Source: Planctomycetaceae bacterium (lineage in GTDB: Bacteria > Planctomycetota > Planctomycetia > Planctomycetales > Planctomycetaceae). Taken from it: DNA of 64,000 nucleotides. How positions within the stretch are numbered: the first letter of the stretch is position 1; each line of letters begins with the position of its first letter. Below the pieces are notes generated by a model that saw nothing but the letters and a program-made list of their open reading frames with translations, ran no database searches and was not told the DNA's origin. Location: assembly GCA_017795105.1 (NCBI GenBank), contig CP051247.1, positions 3,296,001-3,360,000 of the forward strand. Reading direction: 5' to 3'. The position numbers and the translations under genes are program-made. Positions 11,468 to 22,807 of this stretch are shown in pieces.

Positions 11468-11965
11468 ATGGGAATGCGTATTGGCGAAGCCCTTATCGGA
11501 GAAGGTAATGAAGTTGCTCATATTGACCTGATCATCGGCGAGAAAGATGGTCCTGCTGGCGTTGCCTTCGCCAACGCTCTGGCCCAGCAGTCGGCTGGTC
11601 ACAGCAACCTGCTCGCCGTGCTCGAGCCGAACCTGGCTGTGAAACCGTCCACTGTCATGATCACCAAGGTCACCATCAAGGGCGCCAAGCAGGCTGTCCA
11701 GATGTTCGGACCGGCTCAGTACGCCGTGGCCAAGGCCGTTGCCGATTGCGTCGAAGCCGGCACGATTCCAAAGGATCAGGCCGACAACCTGGTCATCGTC
11801 TGTGGTGTGTTCATTCACTGGGACGCCGCCGACGACAAGAAGATCTACGAGTACAACTACGAAGCCACCAAGCTCTCGATCGAACGCGCGATGAAGAACG
11901 AACCTTCGGCCGACGAAATGGTCGCCAAGAAGGACTCTGCTAAGCATCCGTTCTCCGGCGTCTAA
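11468..11965 (+). CDS. fae: Formaldehyde-activating enzyme
   Basis: Fae condenses formaldehyde with tetrahydromethanopterin to methylene-H4MPT, the entry of the H4MPT oxidation route. The 165-residue sequence matches the family end to end: GEGNEVAHIDLIIGEKDGP with the conserved His at residue 18, LLAVLEPNLAVKPSTVM, KQAVQMFGPAQYAVAKAVAD, and CGVFIHWDAADD. A strong AAGGAG lies 7 bases before the ATG, the best ribosome site in this region, which suggests high expression. A strong terminator follows at 12019. It is paired with the downstream methylene-H4MPT dehydrogenase gene. Confidence 0.97.
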   Translation: MGMRIGEALIGEGNEVAHIDLIIGEKDGPAGVAFANALAQQSAGHSNLLAVLEPNLAVKPSTVMITKVTIKGAKQAVQMFGPAQYAVAKAVADCVEAGTIPKDQADNLVIVCGVFIHWDAADDKKIYEYNYEATKLSIERAMKNEPSADEMVAKKDSAKHPFSGV

Positions 11966-12018
11966 GACATTCGGCGAAACACCCGGAAATGCGCCTAAGC
12001 ATATTTCCGTAAACTCAA

Positions 12019-12056
12019 AAACAACTCTTCAGATCTCGGTCTGAAGAGTTGTTTTC
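12019..12056 (+). terminator. Rho-independent terminator after fae
   Basis: AACAACTCTTCAGA (to 12033) pairs with TCTGAAGAGTTGTT (12040-12053) around a short loop and is followed by TTCTTAT. The stem has about 14 base pairs. It separates fae from the mtdC-like gene, so the latter needs its own promoter or read-through. Confidence 0.9.
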
Positions 12057-12117
12057 TTATTGACGGCTCGAATATTCTGGCAGCTGGTCCCCGGTTTCCT
12101 GTCTGAAAAGCAGCCTG

Positions 12118-12972
12118 ATGAAGCGCATTCTTATCCACCTCGATACAGATCCTCAGCCCAGTAGCTTTGACGCCATCTCGGCGATTGACGGTGGAGTCGA
12201 CCAGCTCATCTCTTACGGGAATGTCACTCCGGTTGACGTGGTCTCGCTTGTGCAGGGAGCGATTTTCACCCGCTCGCCCAACAGCCTCCAAAATACCGCG
12301 ATCTTTATCGGTGGCAGTGATATCGAAGCCGGTCAGGCCCTGCTCGACCGAATCCGAGAAACATTCTTTGGTCCGATGCGTGTCTCGGTGATGATGGACG
12401 CCAGCGGCTGCAACACCACGGCTTCGGCTGCTGTTGTTTGCGCCGGGCGGCATCTCGACCTTTCCAACAGCTCCACTGCTGTGTTCGGCGGAACAGGACC
12501 TGTCGGTCGGCGAGTGGCCCGGATTTTGAAGGAATGCGGCTGCCGCGTGAAAGTTGTCTCCCGGTCGATAGAACGGGCCCGCACGGTCTGCGCCGCGATC
12601 GATAATGCCAGCCAGCTGCTTGAACCGGCAGCCATGAGCTCCTCTGACGATCTGCCAGAAGTGCTCGAAGGCGTCGATGCCGTCATCGCAGCCGGAGCTG
12701 CCGGCGTGAAGTTCTGTACGCTGGAAGAACTGCAGAAATCTGCAGGCGTTAAAGTCGCAATCGACCTGAACGCAGTCCCCCCGCTGGGGATTGAGGGCAT
12801 CGAATCGGGCGATAAAGCCCGCGAAGAGGGCGAAATTGTCTGCTATGGAGCCCTTGGCGTCGGCGGATTGAAGATGAAATTACATCATCATGTCATCGCT
12901 CAGCTCTTCGAAGCGAACGATCAGATCTTCGACGCGGAGTCGACATTCGCCGCTGCTGGCGATATGCGATAA
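12118..12972 (+). CDS. mtdC: Methylene-tetrahydromethanopterin dehydrogenase
   Basis: A 284-residue NAD(P)-dependent methylene-H4MPT dehydrogenase of the MtdA/MtdB/MtdC family, which oxidises the Fae product to methenyl-H4MPT. Features: the N-terminal substrate domain with MRVSVMMDASGCNTTASAAV (about 87-106), then a Rossmann fold with VFGGTGPVGRRVA (122-134). The MtdC class was described from planctomycetes, so I use that symbol, but telling MtdB from MtdC needs a tree. It begins 152 bases after fae, beyond a terminator. Later-step genes (mch, ftr/fhc) are not in the window. Confidence 0.9.
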   Translation: MKRILIHLDTDPQPSSFDAISAIDGGVDQLISYGNVTPVDVVSLVQGAIFTRSPNSLQNTAIFIGGSDIEAGQALLDRIRETFFGPMRVSVMMDASGCNTTASAAVVCAGRHLDLSNSSTAVFGGTGPVGRRVARILKECGCRVKVVSRSIERARTVCAAIDNASQLLEPAAMSSSDDLPEVLEGVDAVIAAGAAGVKFCTLEELQKSAGVKVAIDLNAVPPLGIEGIESGDKAREEGEIVCYGALGVGGLKMKLHHHVIAQLFEANDQIFDAESTFAAAGDMR

Positions 12973-13236
12973 ATAGGGGCCTTGGGGTACTGCATTCTCC
13001 CCGGGAAAAATTCGGCTGAATGCAAACTTTGCCTCAAGTCGGCCGAAAACCGCCGCTCTAAAGCGAGAAACAAACTCGCCTTGCCTCATTTCCGGCCTAT
13101 CGGGTAATTCTACCCGCTATTCACTTCGTAAAGCCTCACCTCTCAAGTTTCCGGCCGGCGTTGTGACCAGTCTCAACTTCCATTCCATCTCCACCGGTAC
13201 GGCATCTCTCAACGTGTATCAGCGTCAGGTCTTCTC

Positions 13237-16533
<3,297 letters not shown>

Positions 16534-16562
16534 TCATCCCGAGTAGAGTCGAAGAACAAGAT

Positions 16563-16590
16563 GCCATGCCCACGCTCGTCGTGGGCATGC
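16563..16590. repeat. Dispersed palindrome, third copy
   Basis: GCCATGCCCACGCTC, then GTCGTGGGCATGC: a variant of the 4042-4068 element with one base changed in the loop side. It lies 29 bases after the bamA stop, where it could act as a 3' hairpin; no T-tract follows. Confidence 0.75.
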
Positions 16591-16642
16591 TTCGTTGTGG
16601 TGGAGTGCCCGACCTACCCGCGAGCAATCAACCACCGTTCAA

Positions 16643-16768
16643 GTAGGGTGCGTCTCGACGCACCATCGGATCCCCGATCCGACACAAAGGATTCGGCTGG
16701 CATTAGATGTCCCAAACCTGCGGAGCGCCTCCTAGAGTTTGGCTCGGTGCGTCAAGACGCACCCTACC
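16643..16768. repeat. Composite inverted-repeat element, GGGTGCGTC family
   Basis: The left palindrome is GTAGGGTGCGTC TC GACGCACC and the right one is GGTGCGTC AA GACGCACCCTAC, with a spacer of about 80 bases. The outer ends GTAGGGTGCGTC and GACGCACCCTAC are inverted repeats. It has the same two-hairpin architecture as 254-383 and 2804-2867 with unrelated sequence. It ends 16 bases past the nadC stop. Confidence 0.8.
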
Positions 16769-16783
16769 GGGTTCTCCCCGTAG

Positions 16784-17674
16784 TCATGCGTGCCAGTCGA
16801 ACCCCAGATCGAGTGAGGGAGCCGAGTGGGTGATCTCGCCCACGCTGATGCGGTCGACTCCCGACTGCGCCACCTCGGCGACGGTTTGCAGCGTGATCCC
16901 GCCGGAGGCTTCGAGCTGGACGCCAGAGGCCTGTCGATCGCGTAACTGCACCGCTTTGAGCAATTCGTCGGGCGGCATGTTATCGAGCAGAATCACATCG
17001 GGCTGCCAGCCGAGAACGGTCTCGATCTGTTCGAAACGATCGACTTCGACAATGATCTGTATCCCTTCGTAGCGGGCCCGAACGTCGGCGACGATCTGTT
17101 CCGGGTGGCTGTGGGTCATCGAGGCCAGATGATTGTCCTTCAGCATGACCGCATCGTAGAGCCCCATCCGATGGTTCTCCCCGCCGCCGCAGCAGACCGC
17201 ATACTTTTCAAGCAGGCGATAACCGGGAAGCGTCTTGCGGGTATCGAGAATCCGAGCCTGCGTGCCGGCGACGAGATCCGCGTAGCGGCTCGTCAATGTC
17301 GCCACGCCGCTCAGGTGCGTCAGAAAATTCAGAATGGTTCGCTCGGCCATCAGGATCTTCTGCACCGGGCCGGAAAGCGTGCCGACGACCTGGCTCGGCT
17401 GGATGCGATCTCCGTCTTCAATGCGGGGCGTCCATTCGATCGAGGATTCGACCTGCTGCAGCACCAGCGGAACAATCGGTAAGCCGGCCAGAGCGCCCGG
17501 CTTGCGAACGCCGATATCGACTTGCCCCTGCCGAGCCGGATCGATGAACAGCGTCGAGGTGACATCGCCCCGTTCGCCAAAATCTTCGGCCAGGGCCATC
17601 GTCACCAGCTGCTCAGCGGCCTGCCGGGCGGCGGGGGTAAACTCAGGACGGTTCGCGGGAAAGGGGACGCTCAT
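16784..17674 (-). CDS. nadC: Nicotinate-nucleotide pyrophosphorylase
   Basis: NadC makes nicotinate mononucleotide from quinolinate and PRPP in de novo NAD synthesis. The 296-residue protein shows the quinolinate phosphoribosyltransferase core: TLFIDPARQGQVD, MAERTILNFLTHLSGVAT, LDTRKTLPGYRLLEKYAV, GGGENHRMGLYDAVMLKDNH, EVDRFEQ, and the C-terminal ASGGIT and GVDRISVGEITHSA. I chose the ATG at 17674; a TTG at 17704 is the alternative, and neither has a clear Shine-Dalgarno site. It is divergent from glcF. nadA and nadB are not seen nearby. Confidence 0.95.
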   Translation of the reverse strand: MSVPFPANRPEFTPAARQAAEQLVTMALAEDFGERGDVTSTLFIDPARQGQVDIGVRKPGALAGLPIVPLVLQQVESSIEWTPRIEDGDRIQPSQVVGTLSGPVQKILMAERTILNFLTHLSGVATLTSRYADLVAGTQARILDTRKTLPGYRLLEKYAVCCGGGENHRMGLYDAVMLKDNHLASMTHSHPEQIVADVRARYEGIQIIVEVDRFEQIETVLGWQPDVILLDNMPPDELLKAVQLRDRQASGVQLEASGGITLQTVAEVAQSGVDRISVGEITHSAPSLDLGFDWHA

Positions 17675-17786
17675 AAGGGAATCAATCGGCTCGGAGTGAA
17701 GCAAAGGTCATACAGGCGGTCGGAACAACGCCGGCCCACCGGCTGCGCTGTTCCTCTCATTCTAGCGATGTTAGACTGACGGGCCT

Positions 17787-19148
17787 ATGAGTGCCCCATC
17801 CCGTCCCGCGTGTTCCGACCCGCCAGCTGATGATAACCATGCCGGCCTGGTCCCGCACGAGAACCTGCTGAGTTGTATTCACTGCGGACTGTGCACCTCG
17901 TCCTGCCCCACGTATCTCGAAACGGGCAACGAGAACGACAGTCCCCGCGGTCGCATTCATCTTATGCGCGGCATCGAAGAAAAGCGGATCCCGCTCACCC
18001 AAACCGCCGAGCGACACCTCGATTTGTGCCTCGACTGCCGCAGCTGCGAAACCGCCTGTCCGTCGGGAGTGCAGTATGGTCAGCTGATCGAAACATTCCG
18101 GCTCTCCGTCAAAGAGCAGCGGAAATCCGATCCGGAGCAGAGCAAAGAAGGCTGGTTCGAGAAGTACTTCCTGCGACAACTCTTCACCGATCGACGACGG
18201 CTGGAACGGCTGCTCTGGCCGGCTCGACTGATGCAATGGACGCGGCTCGATCGGCTGATCGATGCAATCGGCCTGCCCCGCCTGCTGCCGACACCATTGC
18301 AACGGATGCATCGCATGTTGCCGCGGTTGACTTCGTACAAGAATCCGCTTCCGGATCGACTCGATACAAAACAGCGTCCCGCCCGCCGTCGGGTCGGGCT
18401 GTTTCTCGGATGCGTCGCCGATGCGATGTACCGCGATCTGCACTGGGCCACCGCCCGCGTGCTGCAGAACGCTGGCTGCGATGTCTTCGTCCCGCCAACA
18501 CAGGTCTGTTGTGGAGCGATCGAATTCCACTCCGGTTACGCCGATGAAGCAGTCGCCCGGGCGAAGCGAAACATCGACGCCTTTCCTGCAGCTCTAGTCG
18601 ATGAAGTTGTCATCAACGTCGCCGGTTGCGGAGCGATGCTCAAAGAGTACAGCCATTTGACGAACCGCAGTCCCGAACTGGCCGAAGAGTTGGTCCAGTT
18701 CTCACAACGGGTGCGGGACATCAATGAGTTCCTGGCATCGCTTGAGTTCGAGCCGCCACAGGGAGCACTGCCAATTCGGGTTGTCTATCAAGACGCCTGC
18801 CATCTGCGGCACGCCCAGCAAATCGACAGACAGCCCCGGAAACTGCTGCTGATGATCCCGGAGTTGAAACTCCTGGAGATCAAGGAGCCGAACATCTGCT
18901 GCGGAGCGGCAGGCAGCTACAACCTGACCGAGCCAGACATGTCCGACCGCCTTGTCGAGCGGAAGATCAACCACATTCTGGAACAACAGCCGGACGTAAT
19001 CGCTTCCGCCAATGCGGGCTGCTCGCTGCAGTTGAAAGCCGCATTGAAAGAACGCGGCCTTGATATACCCGTCCTGCATCCGATCGAACTGCTCGACGCC
19101 AGTCAACAGGGGTTAAGCATCGTGGAGTACCTGAAAGACCGGGGATAA
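17787..19148 (+). CDS. glcF: Glycolate oxidase iron-sulfur subunit
   Basis: A 453-residue GlcF-like protein carrying electrons from glycolate (or a related 2-hydroxy acid) oxidase to the quinone pool. Two ferredoxin-type 4Fe-4S motifs are seen near the N-terminus, CIHCGLCTSSCPT (30-42) and CLDCRSCETACPSG (about 79-92), then two CCG domains: CCGAIEFHSGY with a following NVAGCGAMLKEY, and YQDACHLRHAQ with NICCGAAGSYNL. The catalytic flavin subunits GlcD/GlcE are not adjacent, so the partner is encoded elsewhere. LutA-like lactate-utilisation proteins are shorter, which favours GlcF. Confidence 0.9.
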   Translation: MSAPSRPACSDPPADDNHAGLVPHENLLSCIHCGLCTSSCPTYLETGNENDSPRGRIHLMRGIEEKRIPLTQTAERHLDLCLDCRSCETACPSGVQYGQLIETFRLSVKEQRKSDPEQSKEGWFEKYFLRQLFTDRRRLERLLWPARLMQWTRLDRLIDAIGLPRLLPTPLQRMHRMLPRLTSYKNPLPDRLDTKQRPARRRVGLFLGCVADAMYRDLHWATARVLQNAGCDVFVPPTQVCCGAIEFHSGYADEAVARAKRNIDAFPAALVDEVVINVAGCGAMLKEYSHLTNRSPELAEELVQFSQRVRDINEFLASLEFEPPQGALPIRVVYQDACHLRHAQQIDRQPRKLLLMIPELKLLEIKEPNICCGAAGSYNLTEPDMSDRLVERKINHILEQQPDVIASANAGCSLQLKAALKERGLDIPVLHPIELLDASQQGLSIVEYLKDRG

Positions 19149-19232
19149 CCGCGCAGAGCGGGTCCCACCGGGGTGGACTGTGTGAGTCATCAACTCTGGC
19201 GCCCCGTGACGTTCCCACGCCCCCGGTGTGGA

Positions 19233-19826
19233 TCAGGCCGTCTTTCCGCTCATGCGTTGCGGGTCGAAGTAGGTTCGCACGTCGATCGCAGCCATGCCGG
19301 CATCGCGCGCGGATTTCAATCCGGGATCGGTGTCTTCGTAAGCCAGACACTTCGTCGGGTCGACGCCGAGACGACGGGCGGCTTCAAGATAGGTGTCCGG
19401 GGCGGGCTTGCCGTGTTCGACGTCGAGGGCGGTCACGATCGTGTCGAAGTAATGGTGGATCTCGAGGTTCTGCAGGATGCCGTTGCAGACACGCGGAATT
19501 CCGCCAGTAGCGACGGCGAGCGGAATCTTCCCGAAGTGATCGCGAACCACGCTCACGGTTTGTTCAATGGGCTCGATGATCTCCAGGTGTTTTTCGAACT
19601 CGTCCTCTTTCTCTTCGGCGATCGCATGCGGATCGGCTTTCACGCCGTCCCGCTCCAGCAGCAGCTCAGCGACTTTCCAGGACGGCCAGCCTCCCGTGCC
19701 GTAGAAGAGTTCTTCCGTGAAGTCGATTCCGTACTTCTTGAGCGTCGCCACCCAGGCAACGTAGTGAGCGGGCATGGAGTTGGCCAGAGTGCCATCGCAA
19801 TCGAAAATAATGGCGGCGTAGTTCAT
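19233..19826 (-). CDS. HAD phosphatase, YqaB/beta-PGM-like
   Basis: A 197-residue HAD-superfamily hydrolase. Motif I is DCDGTLANS (residues 9-17), motif II lies in VATGGIPR, motif III is KPAPDTYLEAARRLG, and motif IV is YEDTDPGL. The cap begins with PAHYVAWVATLKKYG and has a PSWKVAE segment. These match E. coli YqaB, a fructose-1-phosphate and 6-phosphogluconate phosphatase, better than true beta-phosphoglucomutase. Convergence with glcF invites a phosphoglycolate phosphatase reading, but the cap does not favour it. The ATG at 19826 is 188 bases from the stop of the upstream lipoprotein gene. Confidence 0.85.
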   Translation of the reverse strand: MNYAAIIFDCDGTLANSMPAHYVAWVATLKKYGIDFTEELFYGTGGWPSWKVAELLLERDGVKADPHAIAEEKEDEFEKHLEIIEPIEQTVSVVRDHFGKIPLAVATGGIPRVCNGILQNLEIHHYFDTIVTALDVEHGKPAPDTYLEAARRLGVDPTKCLAYEDTDPGLKSARDAGMAAIDVRTYFDPQRMSGKTA

Positions 19827-20014
19827 CTCTCGACTTTCGGTCGTTCAGACTCAGGACAGATACAAAGTGGGGGAACGATCAGGCGGCAGGCGGGTGGACG
19901 CAGTCCACGATGCGCGGGCACTCGGGGGATCTGCCCTGATTATTCGGGCCGCCTTCGGCCTGTGCAAGCGGAATCCCGCGGATGCAGGCCGGACATCGAC
20001 GTATCCACATGCCG

Positions 20015-21475
20015 TTACTTCACGGTGAAGTTGATCGTGTAGGTCGCGACTTTGCGGTTCAGCTGGTCTTCGACGATCAGCTTCAGCAGGTACGGCCCGA
20101 CCGTGAGTTCGCTGGGAATATTGATTTTATAGCTGTGGAAGTAGTCGTGTCGGCGGGTGCGGCAGTAATCCTCGGTGGGCGGATAGGCCTGCTCGACGAC
20201 GAGTCCTGGATTACTGCCGGCTCGGTGGATCTCAATTGTCGATTTGAGCACCGTTTTGTAGGTGCCTTCGGTCGTCAGTTCGCTGAGGAAGTTTCTGAGC
20301 TCTGCGTACACAAGCACAGGCTGGCCAGGACGGAACTCATCCCGTTCGAAGCGGTCGTAGATTCCAAAACCGTGGATCCCCGTCGAGAAGGTGACGTTCC
20401 GGATTTCCAGATTCGCGCGTTCCCGCAAACGCTCAGCTGCATCGGCGATTTGAGACACGGTATGCGTCGCCCGGTCGCTGCGATTGGGGATGCCGGTCGA
20501 ATCGAAATAGTTCGACAGTCCCCAGAACAGCTTTTGCCAGAACTCCTGTTCGGCTGGTGGAAGATCGGGAATTGCCTCCAGAGAGCGTTCCCGGCGATCG
20601 GCCATCAGATACAGCATGCGCAGATAGGCATGCTCGCGGGTGTAGGCTTCGAGATCGTCAGGCGATCCGTCGGTCCGCTCCTGTTGAATTCGTTTCTCTG
20701 CCAGAGCAATCAGTTCTTCGAGCGCTTCCCGGTATTGCTGATCGGGGTTTTCGGGAACTGAGTTGAGTTCGTCGTCGGAAGGCATCTCGGGAGCCGCGAC
20801 CGGACCGGTGTGGGAGGCCGGAGTGACCGGTGTGTTGGCGTCGTGTCCGCCGGCGACAGTCAGTGTGTCGCCCGGCTCGAGAGTCCGAGGCTGGTTTGGC
20901 AATTGAGCATCACGGTCCCAGGGATTCATTCCCTGCAGATCGTTTCCGGAAATGGGATTGGGAGCCTCAGCAATCACGGGGAGTTCGGCTGAGGATTCCG
21001 TCGTGGGAGAAGGCTTTGTCGCAGGAGGCTCGGCGTTCTTATCCGAATGCTGCTTAGCGAGCCGTCGCATGCGAATGATTCGGGGAACCATCTCGGGCGA
21101 GACCTGCCGCAATTCTTCATACCAGAGTCGCCGCTCATCGGGCGTTGCATCTTTGAATTCGGTTTCGATAAGCATCATCGTCGCCGGATCAAACTGCGGC
21201 ACCTCGGCTCCGGAGGGCGATGTTTTCTCCTGCTGCGTAACCGAAGCCGTTCGGACGGGCAGTTCGGGTTCGTTCTCAAAAGGGTTCCGCGACTCGTCAT
21301 CCGAGATCTCGGGTTCCTGCTGAGCGACCGGGCCGGCTGGTTGCCTGGAGAACCAGGTCGAGGGCGACATGCGCGTGCCGAAATGATCGATCGAACCGCA
21401 GCCGGTCAGGGCTGCAGCGAGAATCAGGTTGACCGTAACGACGGCAAACCGGCGGGTTTTCGGTATGGAAAGCAT
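20015..21475 (-). CDS. Predicted lipoprotein, unknown function
   Basis: A 486-residue envelope protein. From the ATG at 21475 it opens with basic residues, a hydrophobic stretch (VVTVNLILAAALTGC) and a canonical lipobox LTGC near residue 25. A long Glu/Pro/Ser-rich disordered region follows to about residue 240, and then a folded C-terminal part. The last about 110 residues (GIHGFGIYDRFERDEF, PVLVYAELRNF, YLLKLIVEDQLNRKVATY) look like a beta-sandwich. An in-frame TTG at 21517 would move the lipobox too far in. Planctomycete-type protein; function not recognised. Confidence 0.8.
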   Translation of the reverse strand: MLSIPKTRRFAVVTVNLILAAALTGCGSIDHFGTRMSPSTWFSRQPAGPVAQQEPEISDDESRNPFENEPELPVRTASVTQQEKTSPSGAEVPQFDPATMMLIETEFKDATPDERRLWYEELRQVSPEMVPRIIRMRRLAKQHSDKNAEPPATKPSPTTESSAELPVIAEAPNPISGNDLQGMNPWDRDAQLPNQPRTLEPGDTLTVAGGHDANTPVTPASHTGPVAAPEMPSDDELNSVPENPDQQYREALEELIALAEKRIQQERTDGSPDDLEAYTREHAYLRMLYLMADRRERSLEAIPDLPPAEQEFWQKLFWGLSNYFDSTGIPNRSDRATHTVSQIADAAERLRERANLEIRNVTFSTGIHGFGIYDRFERDEFRPGQPVLVYAELRNFLSELTTEGTYKTVLKSTIEIHRAGSNPGLVVEQAYPPTEDYCRTRRHDYFHSYKINIPSELTVGPYLLKLIVEDQLNRKVATYTINFTVK

Positions 21476-21674
21476 GTTGAACCGGATCGACTGCGATGGA
21501 AGGGAAGGGGATCGCAACGGAAGTCGACGACAGAGGGGGAAGTCTCAGGATAGGAGGGGCAGGGTAGAAGAGACGTTCGACCCGATCAAGATCAGCCGGT
21601 TTTCGCCGCGATGGCAGCCGAATCCGAGCGTCGGATTGCAGGAATTACACGGATTGCGTGGCAGATGTGCACGC

Positions 21675-22253
21675 TCACGCCAGTGAGGTCGTGTTCTCAG
21701 ACTCGGGCACGTTCAATGTCAGGAACGAGACCTCACGAATGCGGAACCCGATCTTTTCGTACAAACCGACAGCGTTGCAGTTCGCGGCTGTCACATCGAG
21801 ATAAACGCGATGCATGCCCGCTTCGGCGAACCCTTCCAGGCATTTCGAGACCAGCGACTTTCCCAGACCGAGTCCGCGACAGTCGGGGGTGATTCCGACA
21901 TTCTGGATTGCACCGAGCCGCGTTGCCCGGGACATCCCCTGGATCGTGCCGCAATAGGCAGGGCTCGTCAGGCGATTCGCGTGCCGAATGAGCCAGGTGG
22001 CGTTGGGGACGAAATTGCTGCGAGAGGCGATGTCGCTCATCAGTTTCCGGCAACCGGCCAGATGACTCAGGCAGGGGAAGAGGACCGAATCGACCTCGCC
22101 ATCGAAGCATTCGGCTTTGATGCGGGCGTGAGCTTCGACCAGGCGGGGATGCCATTCGACCCATTCAAAGCCGTCCGGCAGTTCCGTGGACGGAATGTCG
22201 GTTTTCTTCAGATCAAAATCCATGCGATAACGTTTGTAGTACCGCGTTGCCAT
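21675..22253 (-). CDS. GNAT-family N-acetyltransferase
   Basis: A 192-residue acyltransferase of the GNAT fold. Motif A for acetyl-CoA is visible as GITPDCRGLGLGKSLVSKCL (R-G-x-G-x-G/K type), followed by the motif B segment VTAANCNAVGLYEKIGFR. The N-terminus (YYKRYRMDFDLKKT) suggests a first domain as in two-part GNATs. I chose the ATG at 22253 because GAGG lies 8 bases upstream and because the in-frame extension to 22358 is not protein-like. The substrate is unknown. Confidence 0.88.
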   Translation of the reverse strand: MATRYYKRYRMDFDLKKTDIPSTELPDGFEWVEWHPRLVEAHARIKAECFDGEVDSVLFPCLSHLAGCRKLMSDIASRSNFVPNATWLIRHANRLTSPAYCGTIQGMSRATRLGAIQNVGITPDCRGLGLGKSLVSKCLEGFAEAGMHRVYLDVTAANCNAVGLYEKIGFRIREVSFLTLNVPESENTTSLA

Positions 22254-22642
22254 CGTTGAGGCCTCTTGATGATCTGCTGCCCGATCAAACGAGCTGCCGT
22301 GTTCGGGCAGGAACAGGCAGTGCAAAAACAATGCTACATCTGCCCAGTCTGATGTCAAACTGAATCTGGAGCGAATTCCGTGCCGCCCGTGCAGGCCTTG
22401 TCTCTGGAATGCCCCCAGATGTTATAGGAAGCAAACCTGCCCGAAATTCGCTGATCGGTACGAGCCGGGGAGCAAGTTCGGTGGGCAGGGCCTGATGAGC
22501 CGGCAGGACGTCGCGAACCTGTTTCGCTGGACGCTGTCCCTAAAATTGTCGATGAAACTCCCGGAACATCCTTTTCAAGCTTCCGATCGCCAAATATACT
22601 GTGCGATCTCAGGGCGAGTGGCAAAGCAGCCACTCCTCACAA
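22254..22642. other. Intergenic region before tRNA
   Basis: These 389 bases lie upstream of the GNAT gene (minus) and the tRNA (plus). No gene, clear promoter or repeat was identified. Confidence 0.5.
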
Positions 22643-22716
<74 letters not shown>

Positions 22717-22722
22717 CTTAAG

Positions 22723-22755
22723 ACCCTGCGATACTTCGGTGTCGCAGGGTTTCTT
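22723..22755 (+). terminator. Terminator after tRNA
   Basis: ACCCTGCGA (22723-22731) pairs with TCGCAGGGT (22742-22750) and is followed by TTCTT. It starts 6 bases after the tRNA 3' end and lies 53 bases before the antiporter start. Confidence 0.9.
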
Positions 22756-22807
22756 GTGCGCTCGCCTCTGTTTGTTCTTCGCCGCACCTTCACAGGATTC
22801 CAAGTGG

